The notes under the pieces were generated by a model that had not been told where the DNA came from, made no database searches, and saw nothing but the letters and a program-made list of their open reading frames with translations. This document shows positions 16,821 to 25,812 of a stretch of 35,537 bases of DNA, one piece after another (position 1 is the first letter of the stretch; each line of letters opens with the position of its first letter). This DNA comes from G020353115 sp964640125 (GTDB lineage Bacteria > Bacteroidota > Bacteroidia > Bacteroidales > VadinHA17). The translations under genes were made by a program, and so were the position numbers. The stretch is from the NCBI GenBank assembly GCA_964640125.1, contig CAZXGG010000037.1:1-35537 (forward strand), in the 5' to 3' direction.

Positions 16821-16848
16821 TGTTAATTGTTAAATGTTAAATGTTAAT
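16821..16848. repeat. TGTTAAW heptamer array (4 units)
   Basis: TGTTAAT, TGTTAAA, TGTTAAA, TGTTAAT. The 7-bp period separates it from the 11-bp Pho-like arrays despite the shared TTAA core. Confidence 0.75.
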
Positions 16849-16930
16849 TGTGTACTAAAACTGAGAATTCTGCTTCTCTTATTTAATCTTACCATACAAT
16901 TTTGTATTAAATTTTGAGTTTATCAAGTGT

Positions 16931-16938
16931 TACTTTTG
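16931..16938 (+). promoter_or_regulatory. -7 promoter element of TonB receptor 2
   Basis: TACTTTTG matches TAnnTTTG exactly. The ATG at 16949 is only 10 bp further, so transcription would begin a few bases before the start codon (near-leaderless). TTTG sequences occur upstream at 16901 and 16913, neither at ideal spacing. Confidence 0.5.
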
Positions 16939-16948
16939 CGGTTTCCTG

Positions 16949-19408
16949 ATGGGAAAAAAATGGAAGATACTCCTCTCTTTTAGCCTTTCACTGATTTTTA
17001 TCCAGGGGATTGCTCAGGAAAATGCTACTCTAACAGGTAAAATAACCGACCCGGATCAGCATCCCCTCGTTTCAGTCAACATATCTGTTTTGGGCACAAC
17101 AACAGGGATCTCATCAGATGAGGAAGGAGTTTATACCCTTGAGTTGCTTCCCAACCGAAGTTACTCTATCCTGTTTTCCATGTTGGGTTATGAGTCCCAC
17201 GAAGTATTCATTACCCTGAATCCCGATGAAGTCAGGGTATTGAACATTTCCCTGACGGTTTCCGTTGAAGAGCTCCAGGAGGTCCAGGTAACCGGTGAGC
17301 GGGAAAGAATAGAAAATTTCATGCAGCTGGATCTTAAAGATCTTGAAATGCTTCCCTCCGTTTCAGGAGATATTGAATCGGCATTGAAAACATTGCCGGG
17401 TGTCTCGTCCAATACAGAATTAAGCTCACAATACTCAGTCAGGGGAGGCAATTACGATGAGAATCTTGTGTATGTTAATGAGATTGAAATTTACAGGCCG
17501 TTTCTTGTTCGGTCGGGACAGCAGGAAGGGCTCAGTTTCATCAATTCGGATATGGTGGCAGCACTTCAATTTTCTGCCGGGGGTTTTGATGCAACCTACG
17601 GAGACAAAATGTCCTCCGTTCTGGATATTACCTATCGACAACCGCAGGCTTTCGGGGGGAATGTTTCTGCGAGCCTGCTGGGGGGCTCACTCCACATAGA
17701 AGGCATTTCAAAAAACAACCGTTTTACCCACGCTACAGGAATTCGCTATAAATCAACACGCTATCTCCTTAATTCATTCGATACGGAGGGTGATTACAAT
17801 CCTGTTTTTACCGATTTTCAGACCTACCTGACCTACGATTTGTCAAAAAAATGGGAGATCAGTTTCCTTGGTAATTATGCCAACAACAAATACGAATTCA
17901 TTCCCCAGGACCGGCGAACTTCATTCGGGACAATCACCGATGCCATCCAGCTTTTCGTTTTATATGACGGACAGGAAGTGGATAAATTTATTACCTGGCA
18001 AGCTGCTTTTACAGCAAAATACCGGCCGTCTGAAAACGTTCGGTTATCGTTTATTGCATCCACCTTCAATACCAGTGAAGAGGAGACCCTGGATATCCAG
18101 GGCCGGTATTCTCTCAATGCACTGGATAAGGAGATTGGCTCGGAAAACCTGGGGGATAGTATCATGAACATCGGTATCGGAAGGTTTATCGATCATGCCA
18201 GGAATTTTCTGGATGCAACCGTCATTTCAGGAACCCATAAGGGAAGCATTAGTAACGACAACCATCAGCTAAAATGGGGAGCAGGTTACCGGCACGAGAA
18301 GATCAATGACCGCTTGAATGAATGGACGTTTGTCGATTCGGCGGGATTTTCAATTCCTTACTCTGATAGCCGGGTGATGCTTGCTGACAGCAAATGGAGC
18401 CAGAACAATTTACAATCCAACAGGATCACAGCATACATCCAGGATCGATACAAACTGCCTTTTGATTCACTTGACATGAGTGTGACGGGTGGGATCAGGA
18501 TCAATTACTGGGATTTTAACCGGCAGCTACTGATAAGTCCCCGGTTAATCATTACCTATTGGCCGGCATGGAAGCGGGATATTACACTTCATTTCTCAGC
18601 AGGTTATTATTACCAGCCACCTTTCTATAAAGAGATCCGTAATCCGCAGGGTGACCTTAACCGGGATATCAAAGCCCAAAAATCGATTCACCTGCTGCTC
18701 GGCGGAGAACTGAACTTCACGGCATGGGAGCGTCCGTTTAAATTCACAACCGACATCTTTTACAAACGAATGAAAGACCTGATTCCATATGAAATAGATA
18801 ATGTCCGGATCGACTATGCCGGGGCAAACATGGCGGATGGTTATGCAGCTGGTATTGATATGAAGATCAACGGTGAATTTGTCGCCGGAGTTGAATCATG
18901 GGCCAGTCTGTCATTCATGCAAACCAGGGAAAATATCGCCGGTGACTTTTATTTCAACGAAGAGGGAGAGAGAGTTGAACCAGGATACTATCCACGCCCC
19001 ACCGACCAGCTGGTTAATTTCGGCCTCTTTTTTCAGGATTACTTCCCAAATAATCCAACCTATAAAGTACACCTTTCTCTCCTGTTTGGATCCGGTCTGC
19101 CTGCTTCATCGCCCTATTCAGACAGGTATGACGAAACCTTCAGAATGCCTTCTTACCGAAGGGTTGATCTTGGATTTTCGAAGGTCATTTCAAATACGGG
19201 TTATTCGGGAAATAGCAGAAAATTTCTCAAAGCCTATGAAAGCATCTGGATTGGCCTGGAGGTGTTTAACCTGTTTGATATAAATAACACCATCTCCTAT
19301 TTGTGGGTCACTACTGTAAATAACCTGTCGCATGTATCTCAACAATATGCCGTACCCAACTACCTAACCTCCCGGAGACTCAACCTTACGATAAACATCA
19401 ACTTTTAA
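16949..19408 (+). CDS. TonB-dependent receptor with regulatory-like N-terminal domain
   Basis: 819 residues. A signal peptide ends near residue 23 (QGIAQ), a carboxypeptidase-regulatory-like domain covers about 26-110 (GKITDPDQHPLVSVNISVLG), and the plug covers about 115-235, with LPSVSGDIESALKTLPGVSS and SQYSVRGGNYDENLVYVNEI. The barrel ends in SRRLNLTININF with a terminal phenylalanine, the usual signal for outer-membrane assembly. The substrate cannot be told from sequence, and no SusD-like partner follows. The preceding secreted protein gene (16010-16672) may belong with it. The gene converges on a nitroreductase gene with a 27-bp gap. Intact frame. Confidence 0.9.
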   Translation: MGKKWKILLSFSLSLIFIQGIAQENATLTGKITDPDQHPLVSVNISVLGTTTGISSDEEGVYTLELLPNRSYSILFSMLGYESHEVFITLNPDEVRVLNISLTVSVEELQEVQVTGERERIENFMQLDLKDLEMLPSVSGDIESALKTLPGVSSNTELSSQYSVRGGNYDENLVYVNEIEIYRPFLVRSGQQEGLSFINSDMVAALQFSAGGFDATYGDKMSSVLDITYRQPQAFGGNVSASLLGGSLHIEGISKNNRFTHATGIRYKSTRYLLNSFDTEGDYNPVFTDFQTYLTYDLSKKWEISFLGNYANNKYEFIPQDRRTSFGTITDAIQLFVLYDGQEVDKFITWQAAFTAKYRPSENVRLSFIASTFNTSEEETLDIQGRYSLNALDKEIGSENLGDSIMNIGIGRFIDHARNFLDATVISGTHKGSISNDNHQLKWGAGYRHEKINDRLNEWTFVDSAGFSIPYSDSRVMLADSKWSQNNLQSNRITAYIQDRYKLPFDSLDMSVTGGIRINYWDFNRQLLISPRLIITYWPAWKRDITLHFSAGYYYQPPFYKEIRNPQGDLNRDIKAQKSIHLLLGGELNFTAWERPFKFTTDIFYKRMKDLIPYEIDNVRIDYAGANMADGYAAGIDMKINGEFVAGVESWASLSFMQTRENIAGDFYFNEEGERVEPGYYPRPTDQLVNFGLFFQDYFPNNPTYKVHLSLLFGSGLPASSPYSDRYDETFRMPSYRRVDLGFSKVISNTGYSGNSRKFLKAYESIWIGLEVFNLFDINNTISYLWVTTVNNLSHVSQQYAVPNYLTSRRLNLTININF

Positions 19409-19435
19409 CTGTCGAAACCCTTTTAACATCTTCTA

Positions 19436-20014
19436 TCAGCTCATTTTTCCGGGATAAACGATATCCTGCAGTGGTTTCCTGGTCCTGATTCTGAGTTCTC
19501 TTGATTTGAGGTCTTCCGGAAGATCGTTAACATTTCCATGATATCCTATGGCAATCATAGCAACTGGTTCAAACCCCACCGGGATCAACAAATTTTGTCT
19601 TGCTTTTTCGACCGAAAAACCACCCATTGGATGTGCTATCAATCCCATGAACGTAGCCTGGATGAGCAGACTGCTCGTTGCCAGACCAACATCATGGAAA
19701 GCGTATTTATTGGGTTTATCAGTACGGGAAAAATTCATCCTTGTAACACTTAAAACCAGCATGGGTGCATTTCTTGCCCAGATCCGGTTTTCTTTAACAA
19801 GACAATCAAGCATGGCCTCAAATTCAGGGCGGTTCTCACGGATAGCATAAATGAATCGCCAGGGTTGCTCATTGAAGCTGGAAGGTGCCCATCGGGCAGC
19901 TTCAAACAGGGCGCTGATCTTTTCCGGTTCAACCGGTTTATGAGAAAACGCAAGCGGACTGTACCGTGAAGCTATCGATTCATGAACTTTTTCGTGCACG
20001 TTATTGCTTTCCAT
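19436..20014 (-). CDS. Nitroreductase family flavoprotein
   Basis: 192 residues from the ATG at 20014, chosen because GGAGAGA lies just upstream on the coding strand; an in-frame ATG 16 codons earlier has no such site and adds no conserved sequence. Family motifs: SIASRYSPLAFSHKPV for FMN phosphate binding, ARWAPSSFNEQPWRF near residue 42, and LATSSLLIQATFMGLIAHPM in the second half. Members reduce nitro compounds, quinones or flavins with NAD(P)H. The substrate is not predictable. Divergent from the ornithine aminotransferase gene. Confidence 0.88.
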   Translation of the reverse strand: MESNNVHEKVHESIASRYSPLAFSHKPVEPEKISALFEAARWAPSSFNEQPWRFIYAIRENRPEFEAMLDCLVKENRIWARNAPMLVLSVTRMNFSRTDKPNKYAFHDVGLATSSLLIQATFMGLIAHPMGGFSVEKARQNLLIPVGFEPVAMIAIGYHGNVNDLPEDLKSRELRIRTRKPLQDIVYPGKMS

Positions 20015-20094
20015 AATCTCTCTCCACTTATTGTTTAATTTTACTATATTTATCGGGAACAAACCTAACCAGAGTTAACGGATAATACAAAAAA

Positions 20095-21306
20095 ATGAAT
20101 GCACAAGATTTTATGGACCGGGAAGAACGATATGGTGCTCATAACTACCATCCATTACCGGTTGTTCTTGAAAAAGGAAAAGGGGTATATGTCTGGGATG
20201 TTGAAGGGAAAAGGTATTTTGATTTTCTTTCAGCCTATTCTGCAGTGAACCAGGGACACTGCCATCCAGCCATTGTGAAAGCACTGACCGACCAGGCTCA
20301 GGTTCTTACCCTGACATCCAGGGCTTTCTATAACAGTGCACTGGGCGAGTATGAGGAATTCATCACCCGCTATTTTGGGTATGACAAGATTCTACCGATG
20401 AACACCGGTGCAGAAGCGGATGAAACCGCCATAAAGCTTTGCCGGAAATGGGCATACAAGGTAAAAGGTGTTCCGGACAACCAGGCAAAGATCATCGTGT
20501 GTGCAAATAATTTTCATGGGAGGACCATAACCATCATCTCGATGTCCACTGATCCGGAAGCACGCAAGGAATACGGCCCCTACACTCCGGGATTTATCAC
20601 GATCCCGTATAATGATATTTCAGCCCTTGAGAAAGCACTGGAAGATCCGAATGTTGCCGGTTTCCTTGTGGAACCTATCCAGGGGGAAGCCGGAGTAATG
20701 GTCCCGGATGAAGGGTACATCAAAGGTGCTTATGAACTGTGCAGGAAAAGCAATGTCCTGTTTATCGCTGACGAGATACAAACCGGGATTGCCCGTACCG
20801 GTAAGCTGCTTGCCTGCGATTACGAAAATGTTCACCCCGATGTGTTAATCCTCGGAAAAGCGCTTTCAGGCGGCGTATTTCCTATATCAGCTGTATTGGC
20901 TGATGACGAAATCATGTTAACCATCAAACCCGGTGAACATGGATCAACCTTCGGGGGTAACCCCATCGCTGCAAAGGTCGCCATGGCAGCTCTGAAGGTG
21001 GTAAAAGATGAAAAGCTGGCAGACAATGCCGAAAAACTGGGTCATATCTTCAGGGAAGAATTAAGAAGCATCCAGTCAGAAATGATTGAACAGGTCAGGG
21101 GAAAAGGATTGCTAAATGCAGTTGTTATCCGCCCGAAAGGGGGCAAAACCGCCTGGGATGTTTGTGTGGCGATGAAAGATAACGGCTTGATTGCCAAACC
21201 TACTCATGAACACATTATTCGGTTTGCCCCACCACTGGTGATTACGGAAGAGGAGTTAAATGAAGCCATGGGGATTATAAAAGAGACCTTTACACTGTTT
21301 GAATAA
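20095..21306 (+). CDS. rocD: Ornithine--oxo-acid aminotransferase
   Basis: 403 residues, the typical size. A class-III aminotransferase dependent on pyridoxal phosphate that converts ornithine and 2-oxoglutarate to glutamate semialdehyde and glutamate. Motifs: RYFDFLSAYSAVNQGHCHP near residue 40 (specific to ornithine aminotransferases), MNTGAEADETAIKLCRKWAY for cofactor binding, LFIADEIQTGIARTGKLLA with the cofactor-contacting aspartate, and the Schiff-base lysine in LILGKALSGGVFP near 255. The match over the whole length to RocD rather than acetylornithine aminotransferase is convincing. The lipoprotein gene at 21328 follows after 21 bp. Confidence 0.95.
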   Translation: MNAQDFMDREERYGAHNYHPLPVVLEKGKGVYVWDVEGKRYFDFLSAYSAVNQGHCHPAIVKALTDQAQVLTLTSRAFYNSALGEYEEFITRYFGYDKILPMNTGAEADETAIKLCRKWAYKVKGVPDNQAKIIVCANNFHGRTITIISMSTDPEARKEYGPYTPGFITIPYNDISALEKALEDPNVAGFLVEPIQGEAGVMVPDEGYIKGAYELCRKSNVLFIADEIQTGIARTGKLLACDYENVHPDVLILGKALSGGVFPISAVLADDEIMLTIKPGEHGSTFGGNPIAAKVAMAALKVVKDEKLADNAEKLGHIFREELRSIQSEMIEQVRGKGLLNAVVIRPKGGKTAWDVCVAMKDNGLIAKPTHEHIIRFAPPLVITEEELNEAMGIIKETFTLFE

Positions 21307-21327
21307 ACTGATATTCAATATCTTTAC

Positions 21328-22419
21328 ATGTTTAAAAACAACATTTCCTGCCTGCTTATTCTAAGCAGCCTGATCTTTGGTTCCTGCAACAACAGAGGGT
21401 TTGACCAGGCTTCTGTGCGACCTCTCGTTGATACTATTGGCTTTGCACAATATGCCTGGCAGATGGATAGTGTGATGGCCAGGATCGAACGGCTTTCTCC
21501 AAATGAGCAATATCGTGAAAATCAGGATCATCAACCATGGAAGGCTTGTATTTCACCACATGATGATTACACCTATGTCGGATCTCTTTATCCTGAGGTT
21601 CTTCAGCATATCCATGGGAAAACGCTCTTGCTGATCGGGGTGGCGCATAAGGCAGGAGCATTGAACCTCGAAGACAGGATCATTTTCGATAGCCATGCTT
21701 ACTGGAAAGGGCCCTACGGGAATGTTCCGGTCTCAGAAATGCGCGAAGAAATTCTACAGAACCTGGATGCTTCAATCTATGAGGTGAATGACAGCATGCA
21801 CGGGATAGAACACTCGCTGGAAGCACTGATTCCTTTTCTGCAATATTTTAACCACCAGGTAGAGATTATTCCGGTACTGGTACCCTATATGTCCATCAAC
21901 CGAATGGAAAGCATTGCAGAGCCATTATCAGATGTATTATTTTCAATTCTATCGGATCATAATCTTCACTGGGGTTCGGATTTCGCTATTGTCATCACTA
22001 CCGATGCTGTCCATTATGGTGATGAAGAGTGGGGTGGAAAGAATTATGCCCCTTTTGGCTGCGATTCTGCTGGTAATGCCAGAGCAGTAGAGCATGAATT
22101 TGAAATCATAAAAACATCACTTGAAGGGATAGTGAGCAAGGAAAGAATCCGGAAGTTCAGCGAGCTCACCGTTCAGGAAAGTGACTACAGGGAATACAAA
22201 TGGACCTGGTGTGGCAGGTATTCGGTTCCCCTTGGACTGCTAACCGCTTATTATCTTCAGGATCATTTTACCAGTCGGGAACCGCTTGAGGGGATTCAGG
22301 TTGGTTACTCCAGCAGCATTGACCATGAACACATCTTTGTGGATGATTTGATGATGGGAAGAACTGCTGTGGCCAATTCCCATCATTGGGTTGGCTATGC
22401 CGCTATCGGATACCGGTAG
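21328..22419 (+). CDS. MEMO-like (AmmeMemoRadiSam B) lipoprotein
   Basis: 363 residues. Residues 1-19 form a lipoprotein signal with C20 (LIFGSC). The remainder matches the MEMO1/AmmeMemoRadiSam system protein B family, with SPHDDYTYVGSLYPEV near 76, LLLIGVAHKAG near 100, HSLEALIPFLQYF near 162 and TTDAVHYGDE near 224. The three likely metal ligands of MEMO proteins, two histidines and one cysteine, appear conserved as H78, H107 and C295 (WCGRYS). Human MEMO1 is a cytoplasmic metal-binding protein related to extradiol dioxygenases; an exported, lipid-anchored form is unusual. It follows rocD closely and shares its direction. Function unknown. Confidence 0.82.
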   Translation: MFKNNISCLLILSSLIFGSCNNRGFDQASVRPLVDTIGFAQYAWQMDSVMARIERLSPNEQYRENQDHQPWKACISPHDDYTYVGSLYPEVLQHIHGKTLLLIGVAHKAGALNLEDRIIFDSHAYWKGPYGNVPVSEMREEILQNLDASIYEVNDSMHGIEHSLEALIPFLQYFNHQVEIIPVLVPYMSINRMESIAEPLSDVLFSILSDHNLHWGSDFAIVITTDAVHYGDEEWGGKNYAPFGCDSAGNARAVEHEFEIIKTSLEGIVSKERIRKFSELTVQESDYREYKWTWCGRYSVPLGLLTAYYLQDHFTSREPLEGIQVGYSSSIDHEHIFVDDLMMGRTAVANSHHWVGYAAIGYR

Positions 22420-22420
22420 A

Positions 22421-23746
22421 TTAAATGTCCCTTAAGAGCATGTTTGAGGGAGATTTGTTTATCGATTCATCAAACGATTCAAGGATCTCGGAAAGTTTCT
22501 GGTATTCTTTGTTTTTGGATACCGTAATGTGCTGGCTGCCTCTCTCTTCAAGACGTTTCATTACCATATCAATGGTGATCATGTTAATATCCATGGCAGG
22601 CTGGTAGGCCCTCTCCTTCGGATTGTCACCTAAGGCTTCGGAAAAGATACTCACCTCTACCAGCTCGTAGATAATATCCCGGACAATACGAATGGGTACT
22701 TTTAACTCCTGCGATATATCAGTAGCAGTAAGGGGTTTCTTTCCGATGGCAAAGTTCTTCACGACCAGGTTGGTAACCATCAATGATACCAGTTGTTTGA
22801 AACGGGAACTGATATGCCTGGCATCGGATTCAAACTCATACCGGTCAACATTCTGGTTGGCAAACGATATTTCTGCACCCAGGAGAACGATCAGCCAGCT
22901 TAATTGCAGCCAGATAATAAACAGTGGTATGGCAGCAAATCCACCATAAATAGTACCGTATTTATTTATACCAATCTGAAAATGAATATATATCCATTGA
23001 GTAATCTGAAAAATGGATCCGGCAATTATCCCGCCGATGAAAGCTGACCTGAACGTTACCTTGGTGTTGGGCATTACCATATAGATCGAGGTAAACAGAA
23101 ACCAGATTAGAAGATAAGGAATCAGTGAAAGAAGGAACTGGAAATGTTCAAGAAAGGCATAATCCTGCGAGAATTTATCAAACTGTGTTGTTATGAAAAC
23201 GGTTACACTGCTTGATAAAAGAATAAAGACCGGTGCAATTAACATCATGGTCAGATAATCACTGAATTTCCGTATAAAAGCCCGTGACTTTTTTATTTCC
23301 CAGATGGAGTTGAATGAGCTTTCAATGTTTCCAAGTAGCTTCATCACCGACCAGAAGAGAAGCAACAACCCGGCACCGGCTATAAATCCGCCTTTGGTTC
23401 TCTCAAGTAATCGTTGTGAAAAATCAAGGATGTATTCAAGAACTTCCTGATTTCCCTCAAAAGTTGAGATCAGTTCCCGTTGTAATTTGTCCTGGAAACC
23501 AAATCCTTTCGCGATACCAAAAATCATGGCGATCACCGGAACAATGGATAGAAGTGAATAGAAAGTAAGTGCCGAAGCCCTGAGCTGAACCTGGTTCTCA
23601 GAGAATCCGCGCAATGCCACGAGAATAATTCTCAATTGTTTGATAAAAAAGGATTTCGTTTTGGGGAGTTCCCGGAGAGGGATCCGCCAAATATCCACTG
23701 TAATGAAATTGATCAGTTCTTTTATGATTACTCCAAATCGTGCCAT
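22421..23746 (-). CDS. YihY/BrkB-family membrane protein with C-terminal winged-helix-like region
   Basis: 441 residues. Residues about 40-315 carry six hydrophobic segments and the family pattern RASALTFYSLLSIVPVIAMI, FWSVMKLLGNIESSFNSIW and GGFAAIPLFIIWLQLSWLIV typical of YihY (formerly called RNase BN, and known not to be a ribonuclease). A cytoplasmic extension of about 120 residues follows, with LTATDISQELKVPIRIVRDI resembling a winged-helix fold as in other long members of the family. Function unknown, possibly envelope transport. Its stop codon is 1 bp from that of the convergent MEMO-like gene. Confidence 0.85.
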   Translation of the reverse strand: MARFGVIIKELINFITVDIWRIPLRELPKTKSFFIKQLRIILVALRGFSENQVQLRASALTFYSLLSIVPVIAMIFGIAKGFGFQDKLQRELISTFEGNQEVLEYILDFSQRLLERTKGGFIAGAGLLLLFWSVMKLLGNIESSFNSIWEIKKSRAFIRKFSDYLTMMLIAPVFILLSSSVTVFITTQFDKFSQDYAFLEHFQFLLSLIPYLLIWFLFTSIYMVMPNTKVTFRSAFIGGIIAGSIFQITQWIYIHFQIGINKYGTIYGGFAAIPLFIIWLQLSWLIVLLGAEISFANQNVDRYEFESDARHISSRFKQLVSLMVTNLVVKNFAIGKKPLTATDISQELKVPIRIVRDIIYELVEVSIFSEALGDNPKERAYQPAMDINMITIDMVMKRLEERGSQHITVSKNKEYQKLSEILESFDESINKSPSNMLLRDI

Positions 23747-23753
23747 AACATTA

Positions 23754-23788
23754 CAAATATAATGAATTAAAGAAAAACAATATCTTTG
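23754..23788. promoter_or_regulatory. Divergent -7 elements for YihY and ComB genes
   Basis: Minus strand: TATATTTG at 23761-23754, only 8 bp before the ATG at 23746, so the message would be almost leaderless. Plus strand: TATCTTTG at 23781-23788, placing the start of transcription near 23795 and leaving a leader of about 43 nt before 23838. Both match TAnnTTTG exactly; no good -33 box was found. Confidence 0.45.
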
Positions 23789-23837
23789 ATAGGTGCTGAT
23801 CCTGCGTAAGGCTTACTGCTTTACTTAATTGAATCAT

Positions 23838-24530
23838 ATGGAAATACGGATTCTGGAATACATAGAGGGAGCAAGGAAAGCAACAGGCTTAACCGTTGTT
23901 ATCGATGTATTCCGGGCTTTCACGGTGGGTTGTTATGTCGTGAATAACGGGGCAAAAGAGATTATCGCAGTTGATGAAGTGGATACGGCTTTCCATCTCA
24001 AACGGGAAAATCCGGGGTATATCCTGATGGGTGAACGCAGTGAACGAAAAGTCGCAGGTTTCGATTATGGTAATTCTCCTACCCATATCGAGCATGTTGA
24101 TTTTACCGGTAAAACCGTGGTTCAGACTACCAGTGCAGGTACCAGGGGGCTTATAGAAGCAACAGGAGCTGATGAAATCATAACGGGCAGCTTAGTGAAT
24201 GCAGATGCTGTTGTTGCATACATCAAACAAAATTATCCATCCACCGCATCACTGATTGCCATGGGCTATAACGGGAGACTCCCTGCTGATGAGGACCGGC
24301 TATGTGCAAAATATATACAGGATCGACTGATGGAGAACAAGCAGGATATGGAAGATGCGATTGTGGAACTGAAAGAGGGATCGGGCAAACGCTTCTTTGA
24401 CCCGCAGAATATCAACCATTCCCCGCCAAATGATTTTTTTCTCTGTACACAGATCGGTATTTTTGATTTTGTGCTTAGAGCGGAAGAGATCTTTGCGAAT
24501 TCCGTCATTCTCAGAAAACACGCTGTATGA
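23838..24530 (+). CDS. comB: 2-phosphosulfolactate phosphatase family protein
   Basis: 230 residues from the ATG at 23838; an upstream TTG adds three residues and is disregarded. The ComB family removes phosphate from 2-phosphosulfolactate to give sulfolactate, a step of coenzyme M formation in archaea and of sulfolactate formation in some bacteria. Motifs: VVIDVFRAFTVGCYVVNNGA near 20, LMGERSERKVAGFDYGNSP near 65, VVQTTSAGTRGLIEATGAD near 95 and PADEDRLCAKYIQDRL near 150. No other coenzyme M genes lie nearby, so the natural substrate may differ. It starts a two-gene unit with the D-threonine-aldolase-like gene 22 bp downstream. Confidence 0.88.
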   Translation: MEIRILEYIEGARKATGLTVVIDVFRAFTVGCYVVNNGAKEIIAVDEVDTAFHLKRENPGYILMGERSERKVAGFDYGNSPTHIEHVDFTGKTVVQTTSAGTRGLIEATGADEIITGSLVNADAVVAYIKQNYPSTASLIAMGYNGRLPADEDRLCAKYIQDRLMENKQDMEDAIVELKEGSGKRFFDPQNINHSPPNDFFLCTQIGIFDFVLRAEEIFANSVILRKHAV

Positions 24531-24552
24531 AGTAATAAAATAATCTGACCTG

Positions 24553-25665
24553 ATGAACAGGATACTATCCAGGATAACCTCTCCTACCCTGCTTCTTGAT
24601 AAAAAACGATGCATCGGTAACATCCATGCAATGGTTGAGAAGGCGCAACGATCAGGAGTGATTTTCCGGCCTCATTTTAAAACGCATCAATCGCTGGAGG
24701 TGGGTCAATGGTTCAGGGAGGCAGGGACCGAGGCGATCACCGTTTCATCGGTCCGGATGGCTGACTATTTCGCTAACGATGGATGGGAAGACATTACCAT
24801 TGCTTTTCCGCTGAATGTCAGGGAGATGGAGGAAATAAACCACCTTGCCGGAAAAATAAAACTGAATGTCCTGATCGTAAATAAGGAGGTCCTTCCCTTC
24901 ATGGAACAAAACCTTCGTCATCCGGTGGGAATATTCATTAAAATCGATACCGGATATCACCGGACCGGTGTAGATGCTACCGATCACAAATCCATTCAGG
25001 AGATCATTGACCGGCTTGACAGGAATCCCCTGTTTAAATTCTCCGGCTTCCTGACCCATACGGGACAAACGTACAAATCGTCATCATCTCAGGAAGTACT
25101 GAAACTTTACCAGGATACAGTGGACAAGCTGGTAAAGCTGAAAGAAAATATACACACTCACAGGGAGAGAATGATCCTCTCCATTGGTGATACACCCTCG
25201 TGCAGCCTGGTTCACCGGTTTGAAAAAATTGACGAAATACGGCCGGGTAACTTTGTTTTCTATGACCTGATGCAATACCATCTGGGTTCCTGTACACCCG
25301 GTCAGATCGCTGTTGTTCTTGCTGTGCCGGTAGTTGCCAGGTATCCGGAGAGAAATGAAATCGCAGTATACGGAGGCGCTGTGCACCTCTCAAAAGAATA
25401 CATTACCCTTTCGTCGGGAAAACGTTCCTTTGGGAGTATTGTTCAACTCAATGAAACGGGATGGAATGATATTGAAGAAGATGGTTATGTGTCTGGTTTA
25501 TCACAGGAACATGGGATCATCCATGCCGGCAGGCAATTGATGAACCGGACAAAGATCGGAGATCTGATTGGAATTATTCCTGTCCATTCATGCCTGACTG
25601 CAAACCTGATGAAGGGATACCTGACGCTTGAGGGAGAAGAGGTTGATCATATGGGGGGAAATTAA
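24553..25665 (+). CDS. D-threonine aldolase / D-serine dehydratase-like enzyme
   Basis: 370 residues. A fold-type III pyridoxal-phosphate enzyme: the N-terminal alanine-racemase-like barrel carries the Schiff-base lysine in RPHFKTHQSLEVGQ (K43). The C-terminal domain has the paired zinc ligands of D-threonine aldolase and D-serine dehydratase relatives (HG in SQEHGII, and H and C in VHSCLTANLM). These enzymes act on D-3-hydroxy amino acids; D-threonine, D-serine or 3-hydroxyaspartate cannot be distinguished here. Cytoplasmic, intact and probably co-transcribed with comB. The 147-bp stretch after the stop shows nothing recognisable. Confidence 0.85.
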   Translation: MNRILSRITSPTLLLDKKRCIGNIHAMVEKAQRSGVIFRPHFKTHQSLEVGQWFREAGTEAITVSSVRMADYFANDGWEDITIAFPLNVREMEEINHLAGKIKLNVLIVNKEVLPFMEQNLRHPVGIFIKIDTGYHRTGVDATDHKSIQEIIDRLDRNPLFKFSGFLTHTGQTYKSSSSQEVLKLYQDTVDKLVKLKENIHTHRERMILSIGDTPSCSLVHRFEKIDEIRPGNFVFYDLMQYHLGSCTPGQIAVVLAVPVVARYPERNEIAVYGGAVHLSKEYITLSSGKRSFGSIVQLNETGWNDIEEDGYVSGLSQEHGIIHAGRQLMNRTKIGDLIGIIPVHSCLTANLMKGYLTLEGEEVDHMGGN

Positions 25666-25812
25666 AAGTTACAGGTTAGTGAGACTTGATTTTTACAAAT
25701 CCGTGTAGTGAAAAGCAATAATCGAACTTATCCTGACATCAAGACGATTCCATAGACTCTGTGCACATAGAAGCATTGGTCATCGGATTTTGCTTTTTTG
25801 CAGATTAAGGAT

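Noticed and set aside
16821..16848. TTAA-containing repeats before TonB receptor 2 as another Pho box
   Set aside because: The period is 7 bp, not 11, and the units match the simple heptamer arrays of the window.
20045..20052. TATATTTA as the promoter of rocD
   Set aside because: It misses the final G, and the nearest TTG is only 11 bp upstream, too close for a -33 box.
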